The position numbers were made by a program, and so were the translations under genes. Shown in pieces: positions 7,211 to 13,449 of a DNA stretch of 16,850 bases. The notes under the pieces are model-generated. The model searched no databases and was not told the DNA's origin. It saw only the letters and a list, made by a program, of their open reading frames with translations. Source of the stretch: JBKDZR01 sp047971485 (GTDB lineage: Bacteria; Pseudomonadota; Alphaproteobacteria; Rhodobacterales; Rhodobacteraceae); NCBI GenBank assembly GCA_047971485.1, contig JBKDZR010000150.1, forward strand, positions 1-16,850, in the 5' to 3' direction. How positions within the stretch are numbered: the stretch's first letter is position 1; each line of letters opens with the position of its first letter.

Positions 7211-7528
7211 GGGCGAATGCTGACACGTGTTCGCAGGCAACCACAAGGGGAAACCCGCGTCCCGACGCTGCGCATTTTTACCAGCCATTAACTACAATAC
7301 GGTACTCAGAGAAAGCCGGCAGCCCGGCCCGGGAATCGGGCAGCTGCATGGCGGTCGATCTCGAAGGACCGGCCTCTCCCCCCATGGCCCGGCAGGCGGG
7401 AACCGCCGCCGGGCCATGTTTGGAACCGCCCCGTCCCCCACACCAAATACCCACAAAAAACACCGCACCCAAAAACCGCCGTCCGGTTTCGGGGTGACAA
7501 GGCAACGCCACTGTGATCTACCTGTGGC
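7211..7528. other. Divergent intergenic region between ade and the thiamine operon
   Basis: These 318 bases separate the divergent ade and thi units and must hold both promoters. Near ade, GCGAA (7213-7217) and TTCGC (7230-7234) form a spaced dyad around the palindrome ACACGTGT, a possible ade operator. TACAAT at 7293-7298 is a fair -10 for rightward transcription but lacks a good -35; GTGACA at 7494-7499 is a fair -35 but lacks a good -10. A very strong hairpin (7383-7418) is listed separately. It is followed by a C/A-rich tract: bases 7431-7484 contain 27 C, 20 A, 4 G and 3 T. I find no gene here. Confidence 0.6.
7383..7418. repeat. Near-perfect 36-base inverted repeat in a divergent promoter region
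   Basis: CATGGCCCGGC (7383-7393) pairs perfectly with GCCGGGCCATG (7408-7418). After a single bulged A, GGCGG (7395-7399) pairs with CCGCC (7403-7407) around a GAA loop. That makes 16 base pairs in 36 bases. Only TTT follows on the plus strand, and no T-run follows on the minus strand, so it is not a standard terminator. It could be an operator, a dispersed palindromic repeat, or an RNA structure in a long thi leader. Confidence 0.8.
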
Positions 7529-7603
7529 CAAGACAGGGGCGCCCCATGGGCTGAGATGTACCCTTTGAACCTGAACCGGTTAGCACCGGCGTAGGAAGTC
7601 TTG
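7529..7603 (+). promoter_or_regulatory. TPP riboswitch (THI element)
   Basis: Binds thiamine pyrophosphate in the nascent mRNA and lowers expression of the following thi genes. The conserved core reads GGGCTGAGAT (7548-7557), ACCCTTTGAACCTGA (7560-7574), then CCGGTTAGCACCGGCGTAGGA (7577-7595 onward), matching the known consensus closely. The closing stem P1 is CAAGAC (7529-7534) with GTCTTG (7598-7603). The aptamer ends 42 bases before the ribosome binding site of a leader frame. No T-run terminator lies between, so control of translation initiation is more likely than attenuation. Confidence 0.96.
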
Positions 7604-7651
7604 TGCGCAATGCCCAATCGCGCACCCGGCCTCCTTCGCGCTGAGAAGGAG
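7603..7651 (+). promoter_or_regulatory. Riboswitch expression platform with SD-covering hairpin
   Basis: Directly after the aptamer, GTGCGC (7603-7608) pairs with GCGCAC (7620-7625). Then CTCCTT (7631-7636) pairs with AAGGAG (7646-7651), the only strong ribosome binding site at the head of the operon. The second stem would hide that site, as expected of a translational OFF state. G7603 belongs both to P1 and to the first stem, a possible link between ligand binding and refolding. The exact alternative fold was not worked out. Confidence 0.6.
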
Positions 7652-7657
7652 ACACGG

Positions 7658-7723
7658 ATGCGCCCCACCCCAACGTCTGCGGATCCCCGGATCCACAGCA
7701 CCGCACCGGCACTGTGCGGATGA
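7658..7723 (+). CDS. Possible 21-aa leader peptide coupled to thiD
   Basis: A short frame begins at ATG 7658 with the strong site AAGGAG 6 bases upstream and ends at TGA 7721-7723, which overlaps the thiD start as ATGA. It would encode 21 residues, starting MRPTPTSADP and ending PALCG, rich in Pro, Thr and Ala and matching no family I know. No run of any regulatory codon stands out, so it does not look like an amino-acid attenuator. Its likely role is to carry ribosomes from the riboswitch-controlled site to thiD, which has no clear site of its own. The peptide may have no function. The alternative is that the AAGGAG is a remnant and thiD starts elsewhere, for example GTG 7714. Confidence 0.5.
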   Translation: MRPTPTSADPRIHSTAPALCG

Positions 7724-8547
7724 TCGCCAATGTCCTGTCCATCGCCGGCTCTGATCCCTCGGGGGGGGCCGGAATCCAGGCGGATCTCAAGGCGTTCTCG
7801 GCCCGCAACGTCTATGGCATGGCCGCCCTGACCGCTTTGACCGCCCAGAACACCACCGGCGTTTCGGCGGTTGAGGCCCTGCCCCCCGCCTTCGTCGCCG
7901 CCCAGATCGACACCGTGTTTTCCGATATCCGTGTCGATGCGGTGAAAATCGGCATGATCGCCAACGGCCAGATCGCCCGAGCCCTTGCCGGATCGCTGGG
8001 CCCGCATCGCGGCATTCCGATGGTGCTGGATCCGGTGATGGTGGCCAAGGGCGGGGCCCCGCTGCTGGACCCCGAGGCGGTGAGCGCCCTGCGCGAGGCC
8101 CTGCTGCCCCTGGCCACCCACCTGACCCCGAACCTGCCCGAGGCCGCCGCCCTTCTGGCAACCGGCCCGGCCCGCAGCCGTGCCCAGATGGAAACCCAGG
8201 CCCGCGCCCTCTATGACATATCCGGCGCCATCGTCATCCTGAAGGGCGGGCATCTGCCCGGCGATGACAGCCCCGATCTGCTGTGCGATGCCCATGGCAT
8301 CCACTGGCTGGAAGGCCGGCGCCACAACACGCCCAACACCCACGGGACGGGGTGTACCCTGTCCTCGGCCCTGGCTGCGGAACTGGCCAAGGGCAAGACC
8401 ACGCGCCAGGCGCTCCGCGCCGCCAAGGCCTATGTCGCCGGTGCTGTCGCCACCGCCGGGCAACTGTCTGTCGGGCAGGGGCACGGACCCACCCACCATT
8501 TCCACGCGCTCTGGCGCACCCAAATCCCGTTGGAGGACCCCGCATGA
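7720..8547 (+). CDS. thiD: Hydroxymethylpyrimidine/phosphomethylpyrimidine kinase
   Basis: Phosphorylates 4-amino-5-hydroxymethyl-2-methylpyrimidine (HMP) and then HMP-phosphate to HMP pyrophosphate, the pyrimidine donor for thiamine phosphate synthesis, in the cytosol. The 275-residue chain has the ribokinase-type fold of ThiD. It opens VLSIAGSDPSGGAGIQADLK (residues 5-24), the HMP-binding start of the family, and ends the core with NTHGTGCTLSSALAAELAKG, where Gly209-Thr-Gly-Cys212 forms the anion hole and catalytic position. DPVMVAKGG and LTPNLPEAAALL are further ThiD hallmarks. I chose ATG 7720 because family likeness starts there; GTG 7714 would add two residues. There is no good ribosome binding site just upstream, consistent with coupling to the leader frame. 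Its stop overlaps the thiY start. Confidence 0.95.
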   Translation: MIANVLSIAGSDPSGGAGIQADLKAFSARNVYGMAALTALTAQNTTGVSAVEALPPAFVAAQIDTVFSDIRVDAVKIGMIANGQIARALAGSLGPHRGIPMVLDPVMVAKGGAPLLDPEAVSALREALLPLATHLTPNLPEAAALLATGPARSRAQMETQARALYDISGAIVILKGGHLPGDDSPDLLCDAHGIHWLEGRRHNTPNTHGTGCTLSSALAAELAKGKTTRQALRAAKAYVAGAVATAGQLSVGQGHGPTHHFHALWRTQIPLEDPA

Positions 8548-9506
8548 TCGCCCTGTACCGCACAGTCGTCCTGGCCCTTGTAACCCTGGGCCTTACCCCC
8601 CTGATCGCGCTACCCGTCGCAGCACAGGACCGGCTGACGCTGCTGCTGGATTGGTATGTGAACCCCGATCACGCGCCAATCGTGCTGGCCGAAGACCTGG
8701 GCTATTTCGCCGAGGCCGGGCTGGAGGTTGAGATCATCGCCCCCGCCGACCCCGCCGATCCGCCCAAGATGGTTGCTGCCGGCAAGGCCGATCTGGGGGT
8801 CAGCTATCAGCCGCAACTGCACCTGCAGGTGGCCGAGGGCCTGCCCCTGATCCGCGTTGGCACGCTGATTGCCACGCCGCTGAACTGCCTGCTGGTCAAG
8901 GATGATGGCCCGATCCGCGAGATTGCCGATCTGAAGGGCCGCAAGATCGGTTTCTCGGTGGCGGGTGTCGAAGAGGCCCTGCTGACCCGGATCCTCGGCA
9001 ATGCCGGGCTGACACTGGCGGATGTGGAACTGGTCAATGTGAACTGGTCGCTCTCGCCGGCGGTGATGGCCGGGCAGGTGGATGCGGTGATCGGCGCCTT
9101 TCGCAACTTCGAACTGAACCAGATGCAGATCGAGGGGGTTCCGGGCCGGTGTTTCTATCTCGAAGAACATGGCCTGCCCGCCTATGACGAACTGATCTAC
9201 ATCGCCAATCCTGATCGCATGGATGCGGACAAGATCCGCCGCTTCCTGCAGGCCACGGAACGCGCGGTTCAGTATATCGTCAACCGCCCCGATGAGGCCT
9301 GGGAACGCTTCAGCGCCACCGCGCGCGAGTTGCAGGATGATCTGAACGCCATGGCCTGGCACGATACCTGGCCCCGCCTGACCCTGACCCCGGCGGGGCT
9401 GGATGCGGGCCGCTATACCCGGTTTGAGGCGTTTCTGGCCGAGGCCGGGCTGATTGAGGGCACCCGCCCCGTCGCGCAGCTTGCCATCGATCTGGGCGCC
9501 CAGTGA
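8544..9506 (+). CDS. thiY: ABC importer substrate-binding protein for thiamine pyrimidine precursor
   Basis: Periplasmic binding protein of 320 residues that would capture HMP or formylaminopyrimidine for ThiXZ. A signal peptide is clear: Met-Ile-Ala-Leu-Tyr-Arg, a hydrophobic stretch to about residue 23, and a Pro-Val-Ala-Ala cut site near residue 27. The mature protein begins RLTLLLDWYVNPDHAPIVLA; the DWxxNPDH segment is the hallmark of the NMT1/THI5-like ThiY group. AAGKADLGVSYQPQLHLQ and GRKIGFSVAGVEEALL are also family segments. GGAGGA lies 6 bases before the ATG, which overlaps the thiD stop (ATGA). Position behind a TPP riboswitch and thiD supports the pyrimidine substrate rather than a sulfonate or nitrate. 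Which pyrimidine is bound cannot be told; no tenA is seen in this operon. Confidence 0.88.
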   Translation: MIALYRTVVLALVTLGLTPLIALPVAAQDRLTLLLDWYVNPDHAPIVLAEDLGYFAEAGLEVEIIAPADPADPPKMVAAGKADLGVSYQPQLHLQVAEGLPLIRVGTLIATPLNCLLVKDDGPIREIADLKGRKIGFSVAGVEEALLTRILGNAGLTLADVELVNVNWSLSPAVMAGQVDAVIGAFRNFELNQMQIEGVPGRCFYLEEHGLPAYDELIYIANPDRMDADKIRRFLQATERAVQYIVNRPDEAWERFSATARELQDDLNAMAWHDTWPRLTLTPAGLDAGRYTRFEAFLAEAGLIEGTRPVAQLAIDLGAQ

Positions 9507-10234
9507 TCGCGCCATCCATCACCCTCAAGGGGCAGGCCCGGATAGGGGATCAACCGCTGTTCGGGCCGCTTCGGCTGGATCTGCCGGCCGGGCGCTGGAC
9601 CTGCCTGTTAGGGCCGTCGGGGGTTGGAAAATCCACGATCCTGCGGCTGATTGCCGGGCTGGACACCGGCGCCGATTTCACCGGCCACCTGGGGGCTGGG
9701 GATGGTGCGGCTCTGGCCCCGCGCGTTGCCTATATGGCCCAGGACGATCTGCTGCTGCCCTGGCTGGACCTGCGGGGCAATGTCGAGCTGGGTGCGCGTC
9801 TGCGTGGTGCCCGGCCTGACACGGCGCGCCGCGACCGGCTGATCGTCGATCTGGGGTTGACCGAGCATGCCAGCAAGCGCCCCGCCCAGCTTTCCGGGGG
9901 GCAGCGCCAGCGCGTCGCTCTGGCCCGGACCCTGATGGAGGACAAGCCCGTGGTTCTGCTGGACGAGCCGTTTTCCGCCCTGGATGCGCGCACCCGGGCG
10001 GATATGCAGGATCTGGCGGCGCGGGTTCTGGCCGGCCGCACGGTACTGCTGGTCACCCACGATCCGGCCGAGGCGGCGCGTCTGGGCGACAGGATCCTGA
10101 TCCTCGGCGCGGAGGGGTTGGATGAGGTGCCCCCGCCGCCCGGCCCCGTGGCCCGCCCGGTGGGCGACCCGGATCTGCTGCGCTTTCAGGCGGCGTTGTT
10201 GCAGCGCTTGCGAGGGGCCGCAGATGCCGCGTGA
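9503..10234 (+). CDS. thiZ: ABC importer ATP-binding protein (thiamine precursor uptake)
   Basis: Cytosolic ATPase of 243 residues that powers the ThiXYZ importer. Walker A GPSGVGKST is at residues 37-45, the Q-loop glutamine in YMAQDDLLLPW at 80, the ABC signature LSGGQRQRVALARTL from 130, Walker B VVLLDEPFSALD from 150, and the switch His at 186 in VTHDPAEAA. All catalytic residues are present. The start is GTG 9503, which overlaps the thiY stop as GTGA; no ATG lies near, so a GTG start is required. The C-terminal end overlaps the start of thiX by 11 bases. It resembles the nitrate/sulfonate/taurine class of ABC ATPases, and the thi role comes from operon context. Confidence 0.88.
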   Translation: MIAPSITLKGQARIGDQPLFGPLRLDLPAGRWTCLLGPSGVGKSTILRLIAGLDTGADFTGHLGAGDGAALAPRVAYMAQDDLLLPWLDLRGNVELGARLRGARPDTARRDRLIVDLGLTEHASKRPAQLSGGQRQRVALARTLMEDKPVVLLDEPFSALDARTRADMQDLAARVLAGRTVLLVTHDPAEAARLGDRILILGAEGLDEVPPPPGPVARPVGDPDLLRFQAALLQRLRGAADAA

Positions 10235-10973
10235 TCGGGGGTCGCTGCTGAACGGGGCGCTGGCGACGGTGGTCCTGCTGGCTTTGTGGCAGGCCATTGT
10301 CAGTTTTGCCGATCTGCCGCCCTTTATCCTGCCCGGGCCTCTAAGGGTTGCCCGGGCGCTGATCGAGAATGCCGGGCTGATCGCCTTTCACGCCTGGGTG
10401 ACGCTGGCCGAGGTGCTGGCCGGGCTGGTGCTGGGGGCGATCCTTGGGGCGGCGACGGCGCTGTGGCTGATCTCATCCCCCATGGCACGGCGGATCGTGC
10501 AGCCCGCGCTGGTGCTGACCCAGGCGCTGCCGGTCTTTGCGCTGGCCCCGATCCTGACGCTATGGCTGGGCTATGGGCTGGGATCAAAGGTGCTGATGGC
10601 CGTGCTGATCATCTATTTTCCGGTCACATCGGCCTTTTTCGACGGGCTGACGCAAACCCCACGCGGATGGCTGGATCTGGCCCAAACCATGCAGGCCAGC
10701 CCCCGCCAGGCCTTGTGGCGGATCCGGGTGCCCGCCGCCCTGCCGGGGCTGGCATCGGGGCTGCGGCTGGCGGCTGTCTATGCGCCCATCGGCGCGATCA
10801 TCGGCGAATGGGTGGGGGCCAGCCGGGGGCTGGGCTATCTGATGCTGCTAGCCAATGGGCGCTCAAAAACCGACCTGATGTTCGCCGCGCTGGTGGTGCT
10901 GGCACTGATGACGCTGGCCCTGCACAAGGCGGTGGGCTGGGCCTGTGATCGTCTGGTTGCCCGGATGAGTTGA
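10224..10973 (+). CDS. thiX: ABC importer permease (thiamine precursor uptake)
   Basis: Inner-membrane permease of 249 residues with about six hydrophobic helices, the BPD_transp_1 fold. It begins MPRDRGSLLNGALATVVLLAL. The cytoplasmic coupling loop that docks to ThiZ is seen as MQASPRQALWRIRVPAALPGL, followed by a conserved late segment GAIIGEWVGASRGLGYLM. ATG 10224 is preceded by GAGGGG at 6 bases and overlaps the thiZ end by 11 bases, so translation is probably coupled. It is the last gene of the operon; a hairpin region follows within 21 bases, and the next gene runs the other way. Residue content alone cannot tell pyrimidine from sulfonate or nitrate permeases, so the name rests on the riboswitch and neighbours. 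Confidence 0.87.
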   Translation: MPRDRGSLLNGALATVVLLALWQAIVSFADLPPFILPGPLRVARALIENAGLIAFHAWVTLAEVLAGLVLGAILGAATALWLISSPMARRIVQPALVLTQALPVFALAPILTLWLGYGLGSKVLMAVLIIYFPVTSAFFDGLTQTPRGWLDLAQTMQASPRQALWRIRVPAALPGLASGLRLAAVYAPIGAIIGEWVGASRGLGYLMLLANGRSKTDLMFAALVVLALMTLALHKAVGWACDRLVARMS

Positions 10974-10993
10974 GGAAGACGCAGGCCGTGCCC

Positions 10994-11033
10994 GGTTGTC
11001 CCAACCAGATGGTCGTTGACCACAACGGGACAA
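10994..11033 (+). terminator. Hairpin region after thiX with two alternative folds
   Basis: TTGTCCC (10996-11002) pairs with GGGACAA (11027-11033), enclosing TGGTC/GACCA (11010-11014 with 11018-11022). Alternatively GGTT/AACC (10994-10997 with 11003-11006) and CGTTG/CAACG (11014-11018 with 11023-11027) can form two small hairpins. It lies 21 bases after the thiX stop, where the operon should end, but has no T-run. Termination is inferred from position. Confidence 0.4.
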
Positions 11034-11118
11034 GCCGCACAGGCCGGGGCGGCCTCTGCCTTGTCCCTGTCGGGGGGCAGAAGGGACCAGAGCAGCCCCT
11101 CATGCCGAGGGAAAAGGA

Positions 11119-12105
11119 TCACTCCGGGGTCAGCAGGATCTTCCCAGTATGGGCGGCGGCCTCCATCATCTCATGGGCGGCGCGGGCCTCGGCGAAGGGA
11201 AAGACCGCATGGGTCACCGGCTTCAGCCCACCGGCCCCAAACAGCGGCCAGACCCGGTCCTCTAGATCCCGGGCAATCCGCGTCTTGAACTCATCGGGGC
11301 GTGAACGCAGCGTGGATCCCGTATAGGTCAGCCGCTTCAGCATGATCGGCATCAGGTTCGCCGTCACCTCGGAACCGCCATTGAAGGCGATCTGCACGAT
11401 CCGCCCGTCATGGTTGCTGGCCTTGATATTACGGGCGAAATAGTCCCCGCCGATGATATCCAGGATCATGTCCGCGCCGCCCGCCTCGCGCAGGATCGCC
11501 ACGAAATCCTCGGTGCGGAAATCAATGCAGCGCTCTGCCCCCAGCCCGGTGCAATAGGCCGCCGCCTCGGGCCCGTCCACGGTGGTGAACACCCGCATAC
11601 CCATGGCCGCCCCGATCTGCACCGCCGTCGATCCGATCCCCCCGGCCCCGCCATGGACCAGAAAGACACCGCCCTTGCGATCCGGCAGGTCGTAAAAGCA
11701 GTTGCTCCAGACGGTAAAGAAGGTCTCGGGGATGCCAGCGGCATCCACCTCGGCCACACCCTGGGGAACCGGCAGGCAATGACCGGCATCAATGGCAACA
11801 TATTCGGCATAGCCGCCGCCATTGGTCAGCGCCGCCACCCGGTCGCCCGGCTTCCACCAATCCACTTCGGATCCCAGGGCCACGATCTCGCCCGAGACCT
11901 CCAGCCCCAGCAGGTCCGAGGCCCCCTTGGGCGGCGGATAGTGCCCCCGGCGCTGCACCATGTCCGGCCCGTTGACCCCCGCCGCAGTCACCCGGACAAG
12001 AACCTCATGGTCACGCAGGCCGGGCACCGGGCGGGTGCCCACGGTCAGAACATCGGGACCACCGGGGGTCTGCATCTCGACTGTCTTCATCGTCTCGGGC
12101 AGCAT
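11119..12105 (-). CDS. Zinc-independent NAD(P)H:quinone oxidoreductase family protein
   Basis: Medium-chain dehydrogenase/reductase of 328 residues, closest by eye to the NAD(P)H:quinone oxidoreductase/PIG3 branch, which reduces quinones or similar electrophiles in the cytosol. The N-terminal GroES-like domain (about 1-130) has PVPGLRDHEVLVRVTAAGVN and LGLEVSGEIVALG. The cofactor domain has the Rossmann motif VHGGAGGIGSTAVQIGAAMG (about 150-169). The Cys and His ligands of the catalytic zinc in alcohol dehydrogenases are absent, as expected for this branch. I chose ATG 12105 because GAGGAGGA lies 8 bases upstream; a start at 12090 is too far from that site, and the long open frame further upstream is antisense to the LysR gene. 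It is divergent from that LysR gene, which may regulate it. Confidence 0.9.
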   Translation of the reverse strand: MLPETMKTVEMQTPGGPDVLTVGTRPVPGLRDHEVLVRVTAAGVNGPDMVQRRGHYPPPKGASDLLGLEVSGEIVALGSEVDWWKPGDRVAALTNGGGYAEYVAIDAGHCLPVPQGVAEVDAAGIPETFFTVWSNCFYDLPDRKGGVFLVHGGAGGIGSTAVQIGAAMGMRVFTTVDGPEAAAYCTGLGAERCIDFRTEDFVAILREAGGADMILDIIGGDYFARNIKASNHDGRIVQIAFNGGSEVTANLMPIMLKRLTYTGSTLRSRPDEFKTRIARDLEDRVWPLFGAGGLKPVTHAVFPFAEARAAHEMMEAAAHTGKILLTPE

Positions 12106-12220
12106 GTCTTTCGTCCTCCTCGCACCTTTCCGCCCCCTGATTGACCACGGGCCGACGGAAATGTCACCCCTTAGCGCTGCCGGCGCTTGGCCGGGGGAAA
12201 AGGGGCTGGTAAGGGCGTGC
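12106..12220. promoter_or_regulatory. Divergent promoter region, quinone oxidoreductase / LysR
   Basis: This 115-bp region lies between divergent genes, the classical setting for a LysR-type operator that serves both. It carries ribosome binding sites for both genes (AGGAGG on the minus strand, AAGGG on the plus strand). On the minus strand GTGACA and TCAATC with 17-bp spacing form only a weak promoter candidate. I could not find a convincing T-N11-A dyad. Confidence 0.3.
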
Positions 12221-13114
12221 ATGGCCGATATCCGCGACATGCAACTTCTGACCGCCCTTGCCCGCCACCGCCATTTCGCCCGCGCGGCCGAGGAATGCGG
12301 CATTTCCCAACCCGCCTTTTCCGCCCGGATCCGCAACCTGGAGACCGATCTCGGCGTGCCCATCGTCAAGCGGGGCAATCGGTTTCTGGGCTTCACCAGC
12401 GAAGGCGACATCGTGCTGAAATGGGCCCGGCGTGTCCTGTCCGATGCCGAGGGCCTGCGCCAGGAGATTGAACTGGCCCGGGGCGAGCTGTCCGGCCGCC
12501 TGTCGATCGGGGTCATCCCGACGGCGCTGTCCTATGTCGCGCGGATTCCGGCCGTTTTGCGCACGCGCCACCCCGGCCTGTCGATCCAGATCTATTCGCT
12601 GACCACCGGCCAGATCCATCGCGGGCTTGGGGATTTCTCGCTGGATGCGGGGATCGGCTATCTGGAGGGCGACCTGCCCGCCGCCCTGGGCCAGCCCGAA
12701 TTGCTTTATCAGGAACGCTATGTCCTGCTGTCCCCGGCCGAGTTGCTCCCCACCCTGTCCGGCCCCATCACCTGGGCCGAGGCGATTGATCTGCCCCTTT
12801 GCCTGTTGACCCTGGACATGCGCAACCGCCGGTTCCTGGACGAGGTGTTCGCGACCCATGTGGGCCGCGTGCCCAAACCGGTCATGGAAACCAACGACCT
12901 GTCCGTGCTGCTGACCCAGGTGGAAAGCGGCGCCTCGGCGACCATTGCCCCGGCGATGCTGGCCGATACCCTGCCCCCATCGGACACCACCATCCGCCTG
13001 CCGATGACCGGTCCCGAAATCACCACGCCGATCGGGCTGTTGCTGACCGATCGCGATCCGCTGCCCCCCAAGATCCTGGCCCTGGACGAGGCCCTGCGCC
13101 ATGCGGCACGATAA
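12221..13114 (+). CDS. LysR-family transcriptional regulator
   Basis: Cytosolic DNA-binding regulator of 297 residues, standard for LysR proteins. The N-terminal winged helix-turn-helix reads HFARAAEECGISQPAFSARI (about residues 18-37), followed by IRNLETDLGVPIVKRGNRF, in the first 60 residues where LysR DNA-binding domains sit. An effector-binding domain of the periplasmic-binding-protein type follows from about residue 90 (LSGRLSIGVIPTA). ATG 12221 is preceded by AAGGG at 5 bases and matches the usual LysR start. It is divergent from the quinone oxidoreductase gene and points towards the formate dehydrogenase genes about 400 bases on. LysR genes next to NAD-linked formate dehydrogenase operons often control them, so formate dehydrogenase, the oxidoreductase, or both may be targets. 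The effector is unknown. Confidence 0.92.
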   Translation: MADIRDMQLLTALARHRHFARAAEECGISQPAFSARIRNLETDLGVPIVKRGNRFLGFTSEGDIVLKWARRVLSDAEGLRQEIELARGELSGRLSIGVIPTALSYVARIPAVLRTRHPGLSIQIYSLTTGQIHRGLGDFSLDAGIGYLEGDLPAALGQPELLYQERYVLLSPAELLPTLSGPITWAEAIDLPLCLLTLDMRNRRFLDEVFATHVGRVPKPVMETNDLSVLLTQVESGASATIAPAMLADTLPPSDTTIRLPMTGPEITTPIGLLLTDRDPLPPKILALDEALRHAAR

Positions 13115-13213
13115 CCGGCGGTGAACACGCCTTCCGGGGTTACGATTTGAACGCCGCGCGATTCCCCCTTTCAGTTGGCCTGTCCCCGGACCTGTCAACG
13201 AAAGGATACGCCG

Positions 13214-13402
13214 ATGACCCCCCTGTCCCTGCCCCGTCCCACAACCGGCACCCTGCCTCGACCCCGCTTTGGACGACCGTTCAAAACGATCACGACTGCC
13301 TATCGCTGGGCAAAGCGGGTGATTCGGGTGTACGATGCTTGTGGAGTTAAGGGTTTGACGGCAGATCTGCTGCACGACCTTCGCCCAATCAATCACCAAT
13401 AA
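13214..13402 (+). CDS. Possible small basic protein of 62 aa, unknown function
   Basis: A 62-residue frame begins at ATG 13214 with AAAGGA about 7 bases upstream and ends in TAA at 13402. It has a Pro-rich N-terminal third (TPLSLPRPTTGTLPRPRFGR), then a basic, possibly helical part ITTAYRWAKRVIRVYDACG, and ends LTADLLHDLRPINHQ. It has no signal peptide or membrane segment, and I do not recognise the family; it lacks the DUF1127 motif seen in many small proteobacterial proteins of this size. Third codon positions are G/C-rich in the first half and less so in the second. It lies alone in the gap between the LysR gene and the formate dehydrogenase promoter. It may be a real small protein or chance. 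Confidence 0.42.
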   Translation: MTPLSLPRPTTGTLPRPRFGRPFKTITTAYRWAKRVIRVYDACGVKGLTADLLHDLRPINHQ

Positions 13403-13413
13403 AAATTACGAAC

Positions 13414-13449
13414 TCGACAAACGATAACCTTTTCCTATCATGTGATAAC
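13414..13449 (+). promoter_or_regulatory. Sigma70-like promoter with GATAAC repeats before formate dehydrogenase genes
   Basis: TCGACA (13414-13419) and TATCAT (13436-13441), each five of six to consensus, are 16 bp apart, so transcription would begin near 13448. GATAAC occurs in direct repeat at 13423-13428 (in the spacer) and 13444-13449 (at the start point), 21 bp or two helical turns apart. TATCA-TG-TGATA (13436-13447) is a dyad over the -10 box. A regulator bound here would block or remodel the promoter. The 5' leader would be about 70 bases. Confidence 0.55.

Noticed and set aside
7211..7288. 26-residue N-terminal extension of adenine deaminase from ATG 7288
   Set aside because: The extension is unlike the family, has no ribosome binding site, and overlaps the likely promoter region.
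4979..7291. Very long plus-strand open frame (770 codons) opposite ade and amn
   Set aside because: It is antisense to two well-matched enzymes, is rich in His, Arg, Gly and Gln with no recognisable domain, and is a typical mirror frame in G/C-rich coding DNA.
7306..8523. Minus-strand open frame of 405 codons across the riboswitch and thiD
   Set aside because: Low-complexity Gly/Arg-rich translation, antisense to a clear thiD and a TPP riboswitch; no family match.
12106..12516. Upstream extension of the quinone oxidoreductase frame
   Set aside because: It is antisense to the LysR gene, and the strong ribosome binding site belongs to ATG 12105.
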